From positions 1 through 42,404 of the forward strand of contig CANONT010000009.1 in NCBI GenBank assembly GCA_947567695.1: 42,404 bases of DNA. The letters run 5' to 3'. A program made the translations under genes and the position numbers. Below, piece by piece: positions 26,516 to 35,596 of this stretch. The first letter of the stretch is position 1; every line of letters starts with the position of its first letter. Source of the DNA: an uncultured Clostridium sp. (GTDB lineage: Bacteria; Bacillota; Clostridia; TANB77; CAG-508). The notes under the pieces were generated by a model. The model searched no databases and had not been told where the DNA came from. It saw only the letters and a list, made by a program, of their open reading frames with translations.

Positions 26516-26866
26516 TTAACTTTTATAATTCCATGAAATTCTATTACGTAGGTCATGCCAATCATTCCCACTAATATATTTTAAACTCTCTGAATTTAAT
26601 AGATTCTTTTGTTTTGCATAGCAATTCCATTCCTGAATAGTAGGAAACTTTATAAACTCACTTGCTATTTTTCTTAAATATTTAACGGATTCTAAATATT
26701 TAACATTCATTACATTATCTTTGTGGTACTGTCTTTCATTTTGATAATAGAAATTGACTAATTCATTATATCTTTCACTAATCTTCCTTGTTTCTTCTGA
26801 ATCTAAACCATATATTTCTATACTTTCATGTAATTTTGTTCTTAACTTTTCAAAATCATTTATCAT
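26516..26866 (-). CDS. Spo0E-like phosphatase domain with an extra C-terminal region
   Basis: The first about 50 residues (INDFEKLRTKLHESIEIYG then SEETRKISERYNELVNFYY) follow the Spo0E-like two-helix pattern, in which Spo0E-family proteins dephosphorylate Spo0A-P and delay sporulation. The usual SQELD signature is degenerate (SERYNEL), so activity is uncertain. Unlike normal Spo0E (50-85 residues) there is an added C-terminal region of about 60 residues with FPTIQEWNCYAKQKNLL and GNDWHDLRNRIS, of unknown role. Start: ATG 26866 or TTG 26875; the AAGG site is 13 nt from the first and 4 nt from the second, so it is undecided. Own terminator downstream. Confidence 0.55.
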   Translation of the reverse strand: MINDFEKLRTKLHESIEIYGLDSEETRKISERYNELVNFYYQNERQYHKDNVMNVKYLESVKYLRKIASEFIKFPTIQEWNCYAKQKNLLNSESLKYISGNDWHDLRNRISWNYKS

Positions 26867-26933
26867 TTGTATCAACCAACCTTACTGTTATTTTTTACCA
26901 TATTATTATAAAAAACGGTACACATTATAAATA

Positions 26934-27083
26934 TTACAACATTAATTTACTAATATCATTACTTCGAGTTTTATTTTTCCTTTTGGCATTATTGTATATT
27001 GTTATTGAACTTTTAGTGTAAAAAATTTTTTGACCAAATCTTTTAATCGTTTCTTTATAAGTTATTACTTTTTCCTTACTCAT
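26934..27083 (-). CDS. Small basic hypothetical protein
   Basis: A 49-residue, Lys/Arg-rich reading frame (MSKEKVITYKETIKRFGQK ... NDISKLML) with a good GGAGG site 7 nt before the ATG at 27083. It lies upstream of the Spo0E-like gene and divergent from the XRE repressor gene, whose promoter region borders it. No family recognised; support rests on the ribosome site and the absence of another explanation for the segment. Confidence 0.45.
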   Translation of the reverse strand: MSKEKVITYKETIKRFGQKIFYTKSSITIYNNAKRKNKTRSNDISKLML

Positions 27084-27172
27084 TCTTCCACCTCCAACTT
27101 TTATGATTAAACTTATTGTAGTACATTATAATTGAACTGTCAATACTATTTGTAAAAAAAATTTTAAAGTCG

Positions 27173-27201
27173 TTTACTTTTAATGAACATTGTGATATAA
27201 T
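27173..27201 (+). promoter_or_regulatory. Promoter of the XRE-family repressor
   Basis: TTTACT (27173-27178), 17-nt spacer, TATAAT (27196-27201), 61 nt before the ATG; an autoregulatory operator is likely nearby but not defined. Confidence 0.6.
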
Positions 27202-27261
27202 GTTTTAGACAAATTAGGAAAGAAATCTTACTATATAAACTAGAAAGGAACGCTATTAACT

Positions 27262-27633
27262 ATGGAAATAGATAAAATTATGATAGGAAACCGAATCAAA
27301 ATACTTCGTAAAGAATTCAAACTAACACAAGAAGAATTAGCTTTAAAACTAGGTTTAAAAGGGAAATCTAGTATTGCTAATTATGAAAAAGGTACCATAA
27401 GTCCTAGTGATGATATAAAACTACAAATGGCAAAATTATTTAATTGCTCTATTGATTATTTAATGGGTGTTTCTAATGTACGTAATTCGCAAAAAATCAA
27501 CTTAGATCAAATAGATATTGCATTTGCTACTGGTATAAAAGGATTGAATAAAGAAAACCAAAAAATTGCTAAAGATATTATAGAAGGTTTATTAGCCAAA
27601 CAAAGTAATGAAGAAAATAAAAAAGGAGACTAA
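27262..27633 (+). CDS. XRE-family transcriptional repressor
   Basis: A 123-residue regulator with an N-terminal HTH_3 domain (about residues 8-67): the segment KILRKEFKLTQEELALKLG is helix 1-2 and KSSIANYEKGTISPS is the recognition region, followed by FNCSIDYLMG. The C-terminal tail of about 45 residues may dimerise. It is followed 15 nt later by an ImmA/IrrE-like gene; this pair is typical of mobile-element immunity repressors and SOS-like anti-repressors. Cognate targets unknown, though the divergent small genes are candidates. AGAAAGGAACGC site lies before the ATG. Confidence 0.85.
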   Translation: MEIDKIMIGNRIKILRKEFKLTQEELALKLGLKGKSSIANYEKGTISPSDDIKLQMAKLFNCSIDYLMGVSNVRNSQKINLDQIDIAFATGIKGLNKENQKIAKDIIEGLLAKQSNEENKKGD

Positions 27634-27648
27634 TCAATTAAGCAAAAG

Positions 27649-28065
27649 ATGGACTCAACTGAATTATATAAAAAAATGGAAGAAGAAAACATTAATTATA
27701 TAAATCATGACTTGTTCTCTACTAGTGGAATGATAGCCCATTATGAAGATGTAACAGCCATTATTGTAGACGATAAAAAAACCAAAGGACAAGTTGCAGA
27801 AAACACCGTCTTAATACAAGAATTAGGACATTATATGGCAGGTGCATACTATCGCACGAACAGTCCCTATGAGTTAATAGAAAAAATGGAACATAAAGCA
27901 GATAAAAAAGCTTGGGAAGAATTTTTCCCTTATGAAGAAATCAAAGAACTTATGAAAAAAGGATTAACAACAGTAACACAACTAGCCGAATATTACGACG
28001 TAGAAGCTCCCTATATGGCTAGATGTATCAATTATTACTATAATCAATATCATGGTTTTGATTAA
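27649..28065 (+). CDS. ImmA/IrrE-family-like metallopeptidase
   Basis: A 138-residue protein with QELGHY at about residues 57-62, corresponding to the HExxH-like region of ImmA/IrrE peptidases (the first position is Q rather than H; AEELGH-type variants occur in the family). The nearby MEHKADKKAWEEFFP supplies a possible third ligand (Glu/His), and the C-terminus is helical. ImmA proteins cleave their partner XRE repressor, and the repressor gene lies immediately upstream. The nearest AGGAG is about 20 nt before the ATG, inside the repressor's last codons, so translational coupling is likely. Because of the degenerate motif, catalytic activity is unproven. Confidence 0.7.
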   Translation: MDSTELYKKMEEENINYINHDLFSTSGMIAHYEDVTAIIVDDKKTKGQVAENTVLIQELGHYMAGAYYRTNSPYELIEKMEHKADKKAWEEFFPYEEIKELMKKGLTTVTQLAEYYDVEAPYMARCINYYYNQYHGFD

Positions 28066-28101
28066 AAAACTAAATAAAACATATATAAATAGGAGACAAA
28101 A

Positions 28102-28809
28102 ATGCAAAAAATATTAAGTCATTTAAGAAAAGCAATCGAAGAATATAAGATGATAGAAGAAGGAGATAAAATTGCGGTATGCTTATCAGGAGGCAAAGAC
28201 TCTATTACTATGTTACATGCTTTAAAAGCATTACAAAGATTTTACCCAAAAAAATTTGAATTGATCGCAATTAGTATTAACCCAGGATTTGAATTTTTTG
28301 ATACAGAGTTTTTACAAAAAATCTGTGACGATTTAGCAATTCCTTTATGGATCGAAAAAAGTAATGCCAAAGAAATTGTATTTGATATCCGAAAAGAAAA
28401 AAATCCATGTTCCCTATGTGCTAATTTACGTAGGGGTGTTATTAACTCTATTGCTATTCGAGAAGGTTGTAATAAAATCGCCTTAGGGCATAACCAAGAT
28501 GATGTTTTAGAAACTTTTTTATTAAATTTATTCTATACTGGAAATATTTCTACCTTTTCACCTGTCAGTTATATGGATCGATCTAAAATAACTTTAATTA
28601 GACCTTTAATCTATACACCTGAAAAAGAAATCCGAAGATTTATCCGAAAAAAAGATTTAACAGTAATGCCTAAGGTCTGTCCGATGGATGGTACTTCTAA
28701 AAGAGAAGATATGAAACAATTAATTTTTACTTTAACGAAAAATATTCCTATGATTCGTGCTAATTTATTTGGTGCCATTCAAAGAAATTTACAAGACTGG
28801 AAAAAATAA
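28102..28809 (+). CDS. ttcA: TtcA-like tRNA 2-thiocytidine biosynthesis protein
   Basis: PP-loop ATPase of the TtcA/TilS superfamily, 235 residues. Pyrophosphate-binding SGGKDS is at about residues 30-35. A CxxC (CSLCANLRRG, about residue 102) and a further Cys in KVCPMDGTS (about residue 195) match the TtcA arrangement for iron-sulfur binding and thiolation of C32 in tRNAs. GHNQDDVLETFLLNLFY (about 131) is the other family motif. GGAGA lies 5-6 nt before the ATG. The gene is 37 nt after the ImmA-like gene and ends at a strong bidirectional terminator. Another PP-loop tRNA-thiolation substrate cannot be excluded. Confidence 0.87.
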   Translation: MQKILSHLRKAIEEYKMIEEGDKIAVCLSGGKDSITMLHALKALQRFYPKKFELIAISINPGFEFFDTEFLQKICDDLAIPLWIEKSNAKEIVFDIRKEKNPCSLCANLRRGVINSIAIREGCNKIALGHNQDDVLETFLLNLFYTGNISTFSPVSYMDRSKITLIRPLIYTPEKEIRRFIRKKDLTVMPKVCPMDGTSKREDMKQLIFTLTKNIPMIRANLFGAIQRNLQDWKK

Positions 28810-28810
28810 G

Positions 28811-28862
28811 AAAAAGGGAGCCTGATTTTGGGGACGGAGGAAAAAATCAGGCTCCCTTTTTT
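28811..28862. terminator. Bidirectional terminator with GGGGACGG in the loop
   Basis: 14-bp perfect stem GGGAGCCTGATTTT / AAAATCAGGCTCCC between converging genes, flanked by A and T runs. Its loop carries GGGGACGG, the core of the dispersed repeat family. Confidence 0.85.
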
Positions 28863-28863
28863 T

Positions 28864-30591
28864 CTATGATACAACAATTTTCATCATAGCTTCTTTTAAT
28901 TCCAATAATTTCTTATTAGCATCTTCATTTGAATTTCCTTTCACTCCCATATATAACTTAATTTTTGGTTCCGTTCCAGATGGTCTAATACAACACCATG
29001 CATTATCCTCTAATTCATAATATAATACATTAGACTGTGGTAATCCTGTTTTTGTACTCTCACCTGTTTGCATATTTTTTACGATATCTTTTTCTATATC
29101 TTTAAAACTCAATACTTGATAATTCCCTATTTTTTTAATCTCTGTATTTCTCATTTTTGTCATCATCTCTTTAATTTCTTGTGCTCCTTGCACGCCTTCT
29201 CTTACAATAGAAACTTGTTCTTCTTTATAATAACCATATTTTTCATAAATATCATTCATCGCATCCCATAAAGTCTTATTTTGAGATTGATAATAACATG
29301 CTGCCTCGCAAAGTGCCATAACAGCTGCAATTCCATCTTTATCCCTTGCATAATCTCCAATTAAACAGCCATAACTTTCTTCATAACCAAATACATATGT
29401 CATATCTTTGTTTTCTTCAGCCTTTTTCATAACAGCACCTATATTTTTAAATCCTGTTAATACTTCTGGGCAAGATAAATGATAATGTTTTGCGATCGCT
29501 TTTGCTAAATCAGAAGATACGATAGTGGTAATTAACATACCGTTACTTGGTAAGATTCCTTTTTCCTTCATTTGTGAAATTCTATATTCTGCAATTAATA
29601 AAGCAGACATATTTCCTGTATAAGTCATGTATTCGCCTGTTGTAGAATCTTTGGCAAAAATTCCCAAACGATCTGCATCTGGGTCAGTAGCTAAAACAAC
29701 ATCTGCTTCTACTTTTTTAGCTAATTCCAATGCTAATTTAAATGCTTTTTTATCTTCTGGGTTTGGATAATCAACTGTTGGAAAATTTCCATTTGGCTCT
29801 TTTTGCTCTGGTACTACATATACATTTTCTAGTCCCAATTCTTTCAAAAGTCTTTCTGTGACCGTGTTTCCTGTTCCATGTAAAGGTGTGTATACAACTT
29901 TTAATTTCTTTCCTTGTTCTTTCATAATATCAGGATTTAAAACAGAATTTTTCAAAACATTTAAGTATTTATCGTCCATTTCTGTTCCAATAATATGTAA
30001 TAAATCTTTTTGTACCGCTTCTTCTTGCGAAATTTGTTTAATTTCAGAAAAATTCTGAACAGCTCGTACTTTGCTAATAATGTCCTTGTCTCTTGGTGAT
30101 ACGATTTGTGCTCCGTCATCCCAATAAACTTTATAACCATTATATTTAGGTGGATTATGACTAGCTGTAATCATTACACCTGCTGTACAACCTAATTCTC
30201 TTACAGCAAAAGATAATTCTGGTACTGGTCTTAAATTTTCAAATAAATAGGCTTTAATTCCATTAGCGCATAAAATCAGTGCTGTTTGCATGCTAAATTC
30301 CTTTGACATTTTTCTGGAATCATAACTAATAGCCACTCCTTTATCTTGTGTCCCTTGTTCAACTATATAGTTAGCTAATCCTTGTGTTGCTTTTCCTACT
30401 GTGTATTGATTCATTCGATTTGTACCTGCTCCAATAACGCCTCTTAATCCTGCTGTTCCGAATTCTAATTCTTGATAAAATCTGTCTTCAATTTCTTCTT
30501 TATTTTCTTTTATCGCTAATAATTCTTTTTTGGTTTCTTCGTCAAATTCTGGACTTTCACACCATTTTTTGTATTCTTCTAAATAATTCAT
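28864..30591 (-). CDS. pgcA: Phosphoglucomutase / phosphomannomutase
   Basis: Alpha-D-phosphohexomutase, 575 residues, interconverting glucose 1- and 6-phosphates for UDP-glucose and wall or lipid glycan synthesis. Active serine in TASHNPPKYNG (about 142), metal loop ATDPDADRLG (about 302), sugar-binding GYEESYG (about 398) and phosphate-binding RPSGTEPK (about 534). The N-terminal GTAGLRG motif (about 47) is also present. AGGAAGAG lies before the ATG. It is 75 nt downstream of the UDP-sugar pyrophosphorylase, whose substrate (a hexose 1-phosphate) it would supply. Confidence 0.93.
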   Translation of the reverse strand: MNYLEEYKKWCESPEFDEETKKELLAIKENKEEIEDRFYQELEFGTAGLRGVIGAGTNRMNQYTVGKATQGLANYIVEQGTQDKGVAISYDSRKMSKEFSMQTALILCANGIKAYLFENLRPVPELSFAVRELGCTAGVMITASHNPPKYNGYKVYWDDGAQIVSPRDKDIISKVRAVQNFSEIKQISQEEAVQKDLLHIIGTEMDDKYLNVLKNSVLNPDIMKEQGKKLKVVYTPLHGTGNTVTERLLKELGLENVYVVPEQKEPNGNFPTVDYPNPEDKKAFKLALELAKKVEADVVLATDPDADRLGIFAKDSTTGEYMTYTGNMSALLIAEYRISQMKEKGILPSNGMLITTIVSSDLAKAIAKHYHLSCPEVLTGFKNIGAVMKKAEENKDMTYVFGYEESYGCLIGDYARDKDGIAAVMALCEAACYYQSQNKTLWDAMNDIYEKYGYYKEEQVSIVREGVQGAQEIKEMMTKMRNTEIKKIGNYQVLSFKDIEKDIVKNMQTGESTKTGLPQSNVLYYELEDNAWCCIRPSGTEPKIKLYMGVKGNSNEDANKKLLELKEAMMKIVVS

Positions 30592-30665
30592 TTTATCTCT
30601 TCCTTCCTTTTTTATACTTTATATTTTATAAGACACAAGATATCAAACCTCATGTCTTAATCACA

Positions 30666-31916
30666 CTAATCTAAATGATAAAATTCCTTGTATAATTTTC
30701 TAGCTGTCTTTGGGCAATCAACTCCCACCGTATCTGCATTTTTCACTGGTGCAAATTCCTCTTCTCTCTTAACTCGAAGCACTGCCATGTCATCTACTTC
30801 CCCAAAAGCATCGAATAAAAATGCTTCAAATTTATAAGCATTTGGCGAATCTGGAACTACTAAATTTCCTTCTTTATCTCTATATGTAGCCTTTTTGTAG
30901 GCTACATGATAAGGTAAAGGATTGCTTCCCATTTTTTCTACTGCATTTACACTAAATAAATTACATAAAATATGAGATTCTCCATAAAGTAATTCTCCAT
31001 CTTCATCTCTTGCTTCTGCCATATCCTCAGTTATTTCAGAATATTCTATTACACTTGGCTTTCCATTTCTTTTACAAAATACTCCCACCTTTTCTTGTGG
31101 ATTCGCCTTTACAACAGATTTACAAGCAACTGCAACTTCTTTGTCAATAGCAATTCCCATTAAAATAGGATCCACCATTTTAGCTAAGCAATTATCTACA
31201 CCACCTATAAATACCCATTCAATTCCTATTTCTCTCATTTTTTTAGTCATTTCATTTTTTACAAGTGATTCATAAATTCCTCCATGTCCATCTGCTGCTT
31301 GCTTAATTAATCCATCTTCTCCAATTAAGATTTTCCCTTCTGTATCAATCATTGGCAATTCACCTTGAATAAAGAAGAAAATATTTTTATCTTTTTGATA
31401 GCCAAAATATTTATTTTTTTCAAAGAATTCAACTGTTGCTTTATTATTCTCTCGACTTGTCATGATAAACCATGGAATCATTACATCACATTTTTTTCCT
31501 TCTTCTTTTAAATGATCACTTAATAATTCAAATAATGATTTATGTGAATCTAAGCCTATATCATAGGTTCCTTTTGGTCCATGATGTCCCAATCTCGTCC
31601 CTTGTCCGCCTGCCATGGTTACTGCTGCTAATTTGCCTTCTTTAATCGCTTTCTTCCCTATATTTTCATAATGTTTATAATCATCATATAATTTACTTTT
31701 ATCTAAATATTCGATCGGTGTAATTTCATCTTTTTCATGTTTATCTTCTTTTTTCGTATGATGATACAACCCTTGAATTAATTCAAAATCAATTTGTTCT
31801 ATTTGATTTAACAAATCTTTTTGATGTGTTTCATCTAATGTCTCATAATGATTTAATAAATGTTCTTGTCCATATTTTTTTAATAAACTTTTGTATTGTT
31901 CTACTTTTGCCTCCAT
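30666..31916 (-). CDS. UDPGP-family UTP--sugar-1-phosphate uridylyltransferase
   Basis: Eukaryote-like UDPGP-type nucleotidyltransferase, 416 residues, making UDP-GlcNAc or UDP-glucose from the sugar 1-phosphate. The nucleotide signature MAGGQGTRLGHHGPKG is at about residues 100-115, and GHGGIYESL and the sugar-binding NCLAKMVDPILMG (about 233) are also seen. The C-terminal NADTVGVDCPKTARKLYKEF is typical. Typical bacterial GlmU or GtaB folds lack this form. It is neighbour of the mutase gene pgcA. A purine-rich AAGGAAGGGAAG site precedes the ATG at 31916. Confidence 0.88.
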   Translation of the reverse strand: MEAKVEQYKSLLKKYGQEHLLNHYETLDETHQKDLLNQIEQIDFELIQGLYHHTKKEDKHEKDEITPIEYLDKSKLYDDYKHYENIGKKAIKEGKLAAVTMAGGQGTRLGHHGPKGTYDIGLDSHKSLFELLSDHLKEEGKKCDVMIPWFIMTSRENNKATVEFFEKNKYFGYQKDKNIFFFIQGELPMIDTEGKILIGEDGLIKQAADGHGGIYESLVKNEMTKKMREIGIEWVFIGGVDNCLAKMVDPILMGIAIDKEVAVACKSVVKANPQEKVGVFCKRNGKPSVIEYSEITEDMAEARDEDGELLYGESHILCNLFSVNAVEKMGSNPLPYHVAYKKATYRDKEGNLVVPDSPNAYKFEAFLFDAFGEVDDMAVLRVKREEEFAPVKNADTVGVDCPKTARKLYKEFYHLD

Positions 31917-31945
31917 ACTTATCTTCCCTTCCTTTATATCCTAAT

Positions 31946-31973
31946 AAAACAGATAATATATATTATCTGTTTT
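31946..31973. terminator. Palindromic terminator
   Basis: Near-perfect palindrome AAAACAGATAATAT / ATATTATCTGTTTT between the unknown gene at 32007 and the UDPGP gene, ending in T-rich sequence on both strands. Confidence 0.65.
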
Positions 31974-32006
31974 ATTATTTATACACCATTTTAAAGAAAT
32001 TGGCAA

Positions 32007-32495
32007 CTATTTCTTTTGTAATTTTTCTATTTCCTTTTCTCCCGTAACTCTTAAAACCTTTTCGTATTGATCCATGACTTCATCTAAACTGTCTCCCACT
32101 TCTTCTATGTTATAACAATCTATAATTTTAATATGATTTTTTTCGGGTATCCATTTTTCTATATTTTGATTCATATTTTGAATATAATTTTCATTTCCTT
32201 TTACAAAAATAATCATATCTTTCTCTTTAGCCCTTTTGGCTTTTATTGCATTAAATTTCTCGGTATTGTCATTTTTCCAATCTAATTCTAAAATTTCTTT
32301 TCTTGTTTCTTCTTTTAAATTAGTTTTTTCTAACAATTTCTTCATACTTTCTTCTAAATTACTTTCTGTTAAAATAATAATTTTATTGTTGTTTTGTATC
32401 TTCTTATTTATATATGGTAAACTTATCATTTCAAAATGATAATCACTTGCATAAAATGCACATATTTTTTCTTTTGTATCTCTGTTTTTATTCAT
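32007..32495 (-). CDS. Hypothetical cytoplasmic protein
   Basis: Unrecognised 162-residue soluble protein. It begins MNKNRDTKEKICAFYASDYH, contains a Lys/Asn-rich middle (IILTESNLEESMKKLLEK) and ends in acidic helices (VGDSLDEVMDQYEKVLR). Alternating hydrophobic strands such as NNNKIIILTES and EKDMIIFVKG suggest a Rossmann-like alpha/beta fold of the kind seen in nucleotide-binding proteins, but there is no loop motif to confirm this. AGGAGAG lies about 9 nt before the ATG. It lies upstream of, and may share transcription with, the UDPGP and mutase genes, though a terminator separates them. Confidence 0.7.
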   Translation of the reverse strand: MNKNRDTKEKICAFYASDYHFEMISLPYINKKIQNNNKIIILTESNLEESMKKLLEKTNLKEETRKEILELDWKNDNTEKFNAIKAKRAKEKDMIIFVKGNENYIQNMNQNIEKWIPEKNHIKIIDCYNIEEVGDSLDEVMDQYEKVLRVTGEKEIEKLQKK

Positions 32496-32720
32496 TTGAA
32501 ATTCTCTCCTTTAACTTTTAAAATCTTACGGATAGTTTGTTTTTCAACCACTGGTAAATTTTACCATTTCTTTACAAATATGTCAATAATATTTCAAAAA
32601 AAATCTTTCTTCTTTTTTCGACATTAGAATTTTTATCCTATTTTAGTATAAAATTTTCTAATTTGTTAATAATTAATAGTAAAGAATATTTTTGAAATTA
32701 ATGATTGTCGGAGGTAACAA

Positions 32721-33362
32721 ATGAAAAAAAATTTAAAAATGGTAATTATTTTAACTTTTCTTCTTTTTTTATATAGTTCTATTTGTGCTATTTCCTATGC
32801 ACAAAATATTTCTACTGATATTGCTAACAGCGTTTTTAGATTACATGTTATTGCTAATAGTGATGAAGAAAAGGATCAAAATCTAAAATATATCGTTCGT
32901 GATCAGCTATTAAATTACATGAATTCAATTTGTGGAAATTGTAAATCAAAAGAAGAAGCTATCTCAATCGTACAAGAAAACAAAGATAGTTTTGAGCAAA
33001 TTGCTATCGATACTATAAAAGCTCAAGGTTATAATTATAGCGTTAACATTAATATTGGTAATTTTGAATTCCCTACCAAAAATTATGGCGACATTTCCTT
33101 ACCAGCTGGTTATTATGATGCTTTACGAGTTGAAATTGGTGAAGCAAAAGGTCAAAATTGGTGGTGTGTCATGTTCCCTCCTTTATGCTTTGTTGACATT
33201 TCCTCTGGTGTGGTTCCCAACGAATCAAAAGAAATGCTAGAAAATAACTTATCAGAAGAAGAATTCGCTCTTGTTTCTAGCCAATCCAATAATGAAATTC
33301 AATTTAAATTTAAACTGTTAGAATTCTTTGCCAATAATGGTTTACTAACAGCAAAAAAGTAA
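32721..33362 (+). CDS. spoIIR: Stage II sporulation protein R
   Basis: Secreted forespore signal that activates SpoIIGA so that pro-sigma-E is processed in the mother cell. The 213-residue protein has an N-terminal signal or anchor helix (residues 7-24, MVIILTFLLFLYSSICAI) followed by the family start FRLHVIANSDEEKDQNLKY (about 42-60). The highly conserved EFPTKNYGDISLPAG (about 113) and GEAKGQNWWCVMFPPLCFVD (about 137) segments are intact. GGAGG lies 7 nt before the ATG. Downstream, a terminator separates it from murA. A sigma-F-type promoter would be expected; the upstream 220 bp contains no gene and I could not assign one. Confidence 0.95.
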   Translation: MKKNLKMVIILTFLLFLYSSICAISYAQNISTDIANSVFRLHVIANSDEEKDQNLKYIVRDQLLNYMNSICGNCKSKEEAISIVQENKDSFEQIAIDTIKAQGYNYSVNINIGNFEFPTKNYGDISLPAGYYDALRVEIGEAKGQNWWCVMFPPLCFVDISSGVVPNESKEMLENNLSEEEFALVSSQSNNEIQFKFKLLEFFANNGLLTAKK

Positions 33363-33410
33363 CACGAAAATAGTTGCAATCATTCCAACTTTATGATATA
33401 TTTAGTAGGT

Positions 33411-33446
33411 AAAAGAGTGTTAATTTTTATTACACACTCTTTTTTC
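33411..33446 (+). terminator. Terminator between spoIIR and murA
   Basis: Stem AAAAGAGTGT / ACACTCTTTT followed by TTTTTT, about 50 nt after the spoIIR stop. Confidence 0.75.
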
Positions 33447-33477
33447 ATGGAAACACATAATAATGGGGGTTATTCAA

Positions 33478-34737
33478 TTGGAAAAATTAGTTGTAAAAGG
33501 TCCAACACCTTTAAAAGGTGAAATAACAATCAATGGTGCAAAAAATGCAGCAGTAGCGATTTTACCTGCTACCCTTTTAATTGATGGTAGTTGTACCATT
33601 GAAAATCTACCAAATATCAGTGATATTAAAATATCTTGTGAAATATTAGAAAAATTAGGTGCGAAAATAACTTGGAACAGTAAAAATAGTATTACCATAG
33701 ACACCTCAAATATAGCTACTACAAAAGCACCTTTAGATTTAACTAGCAAATTTAGAGCTTCTTATTACATCATAGGAGCCATGTTAAGTAGAAAAGGAGA
33801 AATTGAAGTCGGCATGCCAGGTGGTTGTAAACTTGGTGCTAGACCTATTGACCAACATATCAAAGGTTTTGAGCGATTAGGTGCCAATGTTACTGTGGAA
33901 AAAGGTACGATTTATGCAAAAGCCAAAAAGTTAAATGGATGTCCCATTTATATGGATATTGTGTCTGTTGGTGCAACCATTAATGTTATGTTAGCTAGTG
34001 TCTTAGCAAAGGGGACAACCATTATTGATAATGCAGCCAAAGAACCTCATATTGTAGATGTAGCAAACTTTTTAAACACTATGGGAGCTGATATTAGAGG
34101 TGCTGGAACTGATGTTATAAAAATTAATGGCGTAGAAAAATTACACGGAAATGCAACGTATTCTGTTGTTCCCGATCAAATTGAAGCTGGTACATTTATG
34201 CTTGCTGCCGTAGCAACAAAAGGTGATTTAGTGATTAAAAATTGTATCACAAAACATTTAGAATCCATCACTGCTAAAATTATTGAAGTGGGTGGAAATG
34301 TAGAAGATAATATAGATAGTATTCGTGTTTGGTGTAATAAAAGACCAAGTAAAGCTACGATTAAAACTTTACCTTATCCAGGATTTCCTACTGATTTACA
34401 ACCTCAAATGGGCGTAGTATTATCCTTAGCAAATGGTAATAGTATGATTCATGAAAGTATATGGGATTCTAGGTTTCAATACACTGATGAATTAAACAAA
34501 ATGGGAGCTAAAATAACAGCCCAGGGAAAATCAGCCTTTTTTGAAGGGGTAAAAAAACTTTATGGTAGCCCTGTCTATTCTACTGATTTAAGAGCTGGAG
34601 CAGCTCTTGTCATTGCTGGAACAGCAGCAGAAGGTACCACTGAAATTTATAATTTAGAACATATTGACAGAGGTTATGAGAACATAGAAGAAAAATTTAG
34701 AAGTGTTGGTGCTAATATCGAAAGAATAAAGGAATAA
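33478..34737 (+). CDS. murA: UDP-N-acetylglucosamine 1-carboxyvinyltransferase
   Basis: First committed enzyme of peptidoglycan synthesis, adding enolpyruvate from PEP to UDP-GlcNAc; the target of fosfomycin. The catalytic Cys lies in GGCKLGARPIDQH (about residue 115), the form sensitive to fosfomycin in principle, and the N-terminal INGAKNAAVAILPA carries Lys22. Length about 419. Start choice: the ATG at 33463 overlaps a GGGGG run. The TTG at 33478 follows it at 7-nt spacing and gives the family N-terminus MEKLVVKGPTPLKG, so it is preferred. It is followed by a YycJ-like gene 18 nt later. A sequence with CAC GGA (34143-34148) is normal decoding and not a CGG codon. Confidence 0.95.
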   Translation: MEKLVVKGPTPLKGEITINGAKNAAVAILPATLLIDGSCTIENLPNISDIKISCEILEKLGAKITWNSKNSITIDTSNIATTKAPLDLTSKFRASYYIIGAMLSRKGEIEVGMPGGCKLGARPIDQHIKGFERLGANVTVEKGTIYAKAKKLNGCPIYMDIVSVGATINVMLASVLAKGTTIIDNAAKEPHIVDVANFLNTMGADIRGAGTDVIKINGVEKLHGNATYSVVPDQIEAGTFMLAAVATKGDLVIKNCITKHLESITAKIIEVGGNVEDNIDSIRVWCNKRPSKATIKTLPYPGFPTDLQPQMGVVLSLANGNSMIHESIWDSRFQYTDELNKMGAKITAQGKSAFFEGVKKLYGSPVYSTDLRAGAALVIAGTAAEGTTEIYNLEHIDRGYENIEEKFRSVGANIERIKE

Positions 34738-34755
34738 ACAAAGGAAATAAGTGTT

Positions 34756-35547
34756 ATGTTAAGTTTTTGTAGTTTATATAGTGGAAGTAGTGGAAATAGT
34801 TTATTTGTGGAAACATCAAATACCAAGCTGTTAATCGATGCTGGTGTTAGTAGTAAAAAAATTGAAAATGCCTTATCTGATATCAATGTGGATCCCACTT
34901 CAATTGATGGTATTTTAGTTACTCATGAACATATCGATCATGTACAAGGATTAGGAACTTTTTCCAAAAAATTTGATTTACCAGTATTCGTAAATCAAGA
35001 AACTTTGGATGCTATGCCAAAGCAAAGGGATAAAATAGCAAGTGATAATATCAAAACTTTTAAGGTATCTGACAAATTCTCAATTGGAGATTTGGATATT
35101 AAACCGTTTCCAATTCCTCACGATGCTGCTAATCCCTGTGGATTTAATATTTGGAAAGAAGATAAGAAAATAAGTATTGCAACTGACATTGGACATATAA
35201 CAAATGATATTGTAAAACAATTAGAAGAAAGTCTATTTATTATGTTAGAAGCAAACTATGATCCAGAAGTTTTACGTTGCTCATCCTATCCTTTTCCCTT
35301 AAAGTCGAGAATTGCTGGTCCAACTGGTCATCTGTCAAATGAAATGGCTGGTAAGACAATATCACATTTGCTAAAATCTGGCTTAAAAAAGGCACTTCTT
35401 GGTCATTTAAGCAAGCAAAGTAACTTTCCTGAACTTGCTTATCAAACAGTTATGGATGAATTGATTGCCACTGATTCCTTTGATAAGGATTCACTTCATC
35501 TAAATGTAGCTAGTAGAGATGTACATAGCGAAGTTATTCAAATTTAA
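34756..35547 (+). CDS. yycJ: YycJ/WalJ-like MBL-fold metallohydrolase
   Basis: Metallo-beta-lactamase fold nuclease, 263 residues, of the YycJ (WalJ) family. N-terminal LYSGSSGNSLFVET precedes the metal motif THEHIDHVQG (about residues 56-65). Later motifs are PIPHDAANPCGF (about 117), TDIGH (about 138), EANYD (about 158), GHLSNE (about 193) and GHLSKQ (about 215). In Bacillus yycJ lies next to walKR; here it lies between murA and rlmH, the latter being the usual neighbour. It could be involved in DNA replication or repair; the exact role is not settled. AAGGAAATAAG lies before the ATG. Confidence 0.9.
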   Translation: MLSFCSLYSGSSGNSLFVETSNTKLLIDAGVSSKKIENALSDINVDPTSIDGILVTHEHIDHVQGLGTFSKKFDLPVFVNQETLDAMPKQRDKIASDNIKTFKVSDKFSIGDLDIKPFPIPHDAANPCGFNIWKEDKKISIATDIGHITNDIVKQLEESLFIMLEANYDPEVLRCSSYPFPLKSRIAGPTGHLSNEMAGKTISHLLKSGLKKALLGHLSKQSNFPELAYQTVMDELIATDSFDKDSLHLNVASRDVHSEVIQI

Positions 35548-35596
35548 AGTTGATTAAACTTTTCCCAAAATAGATCCAGTTAAAGGAATTAAAGTT

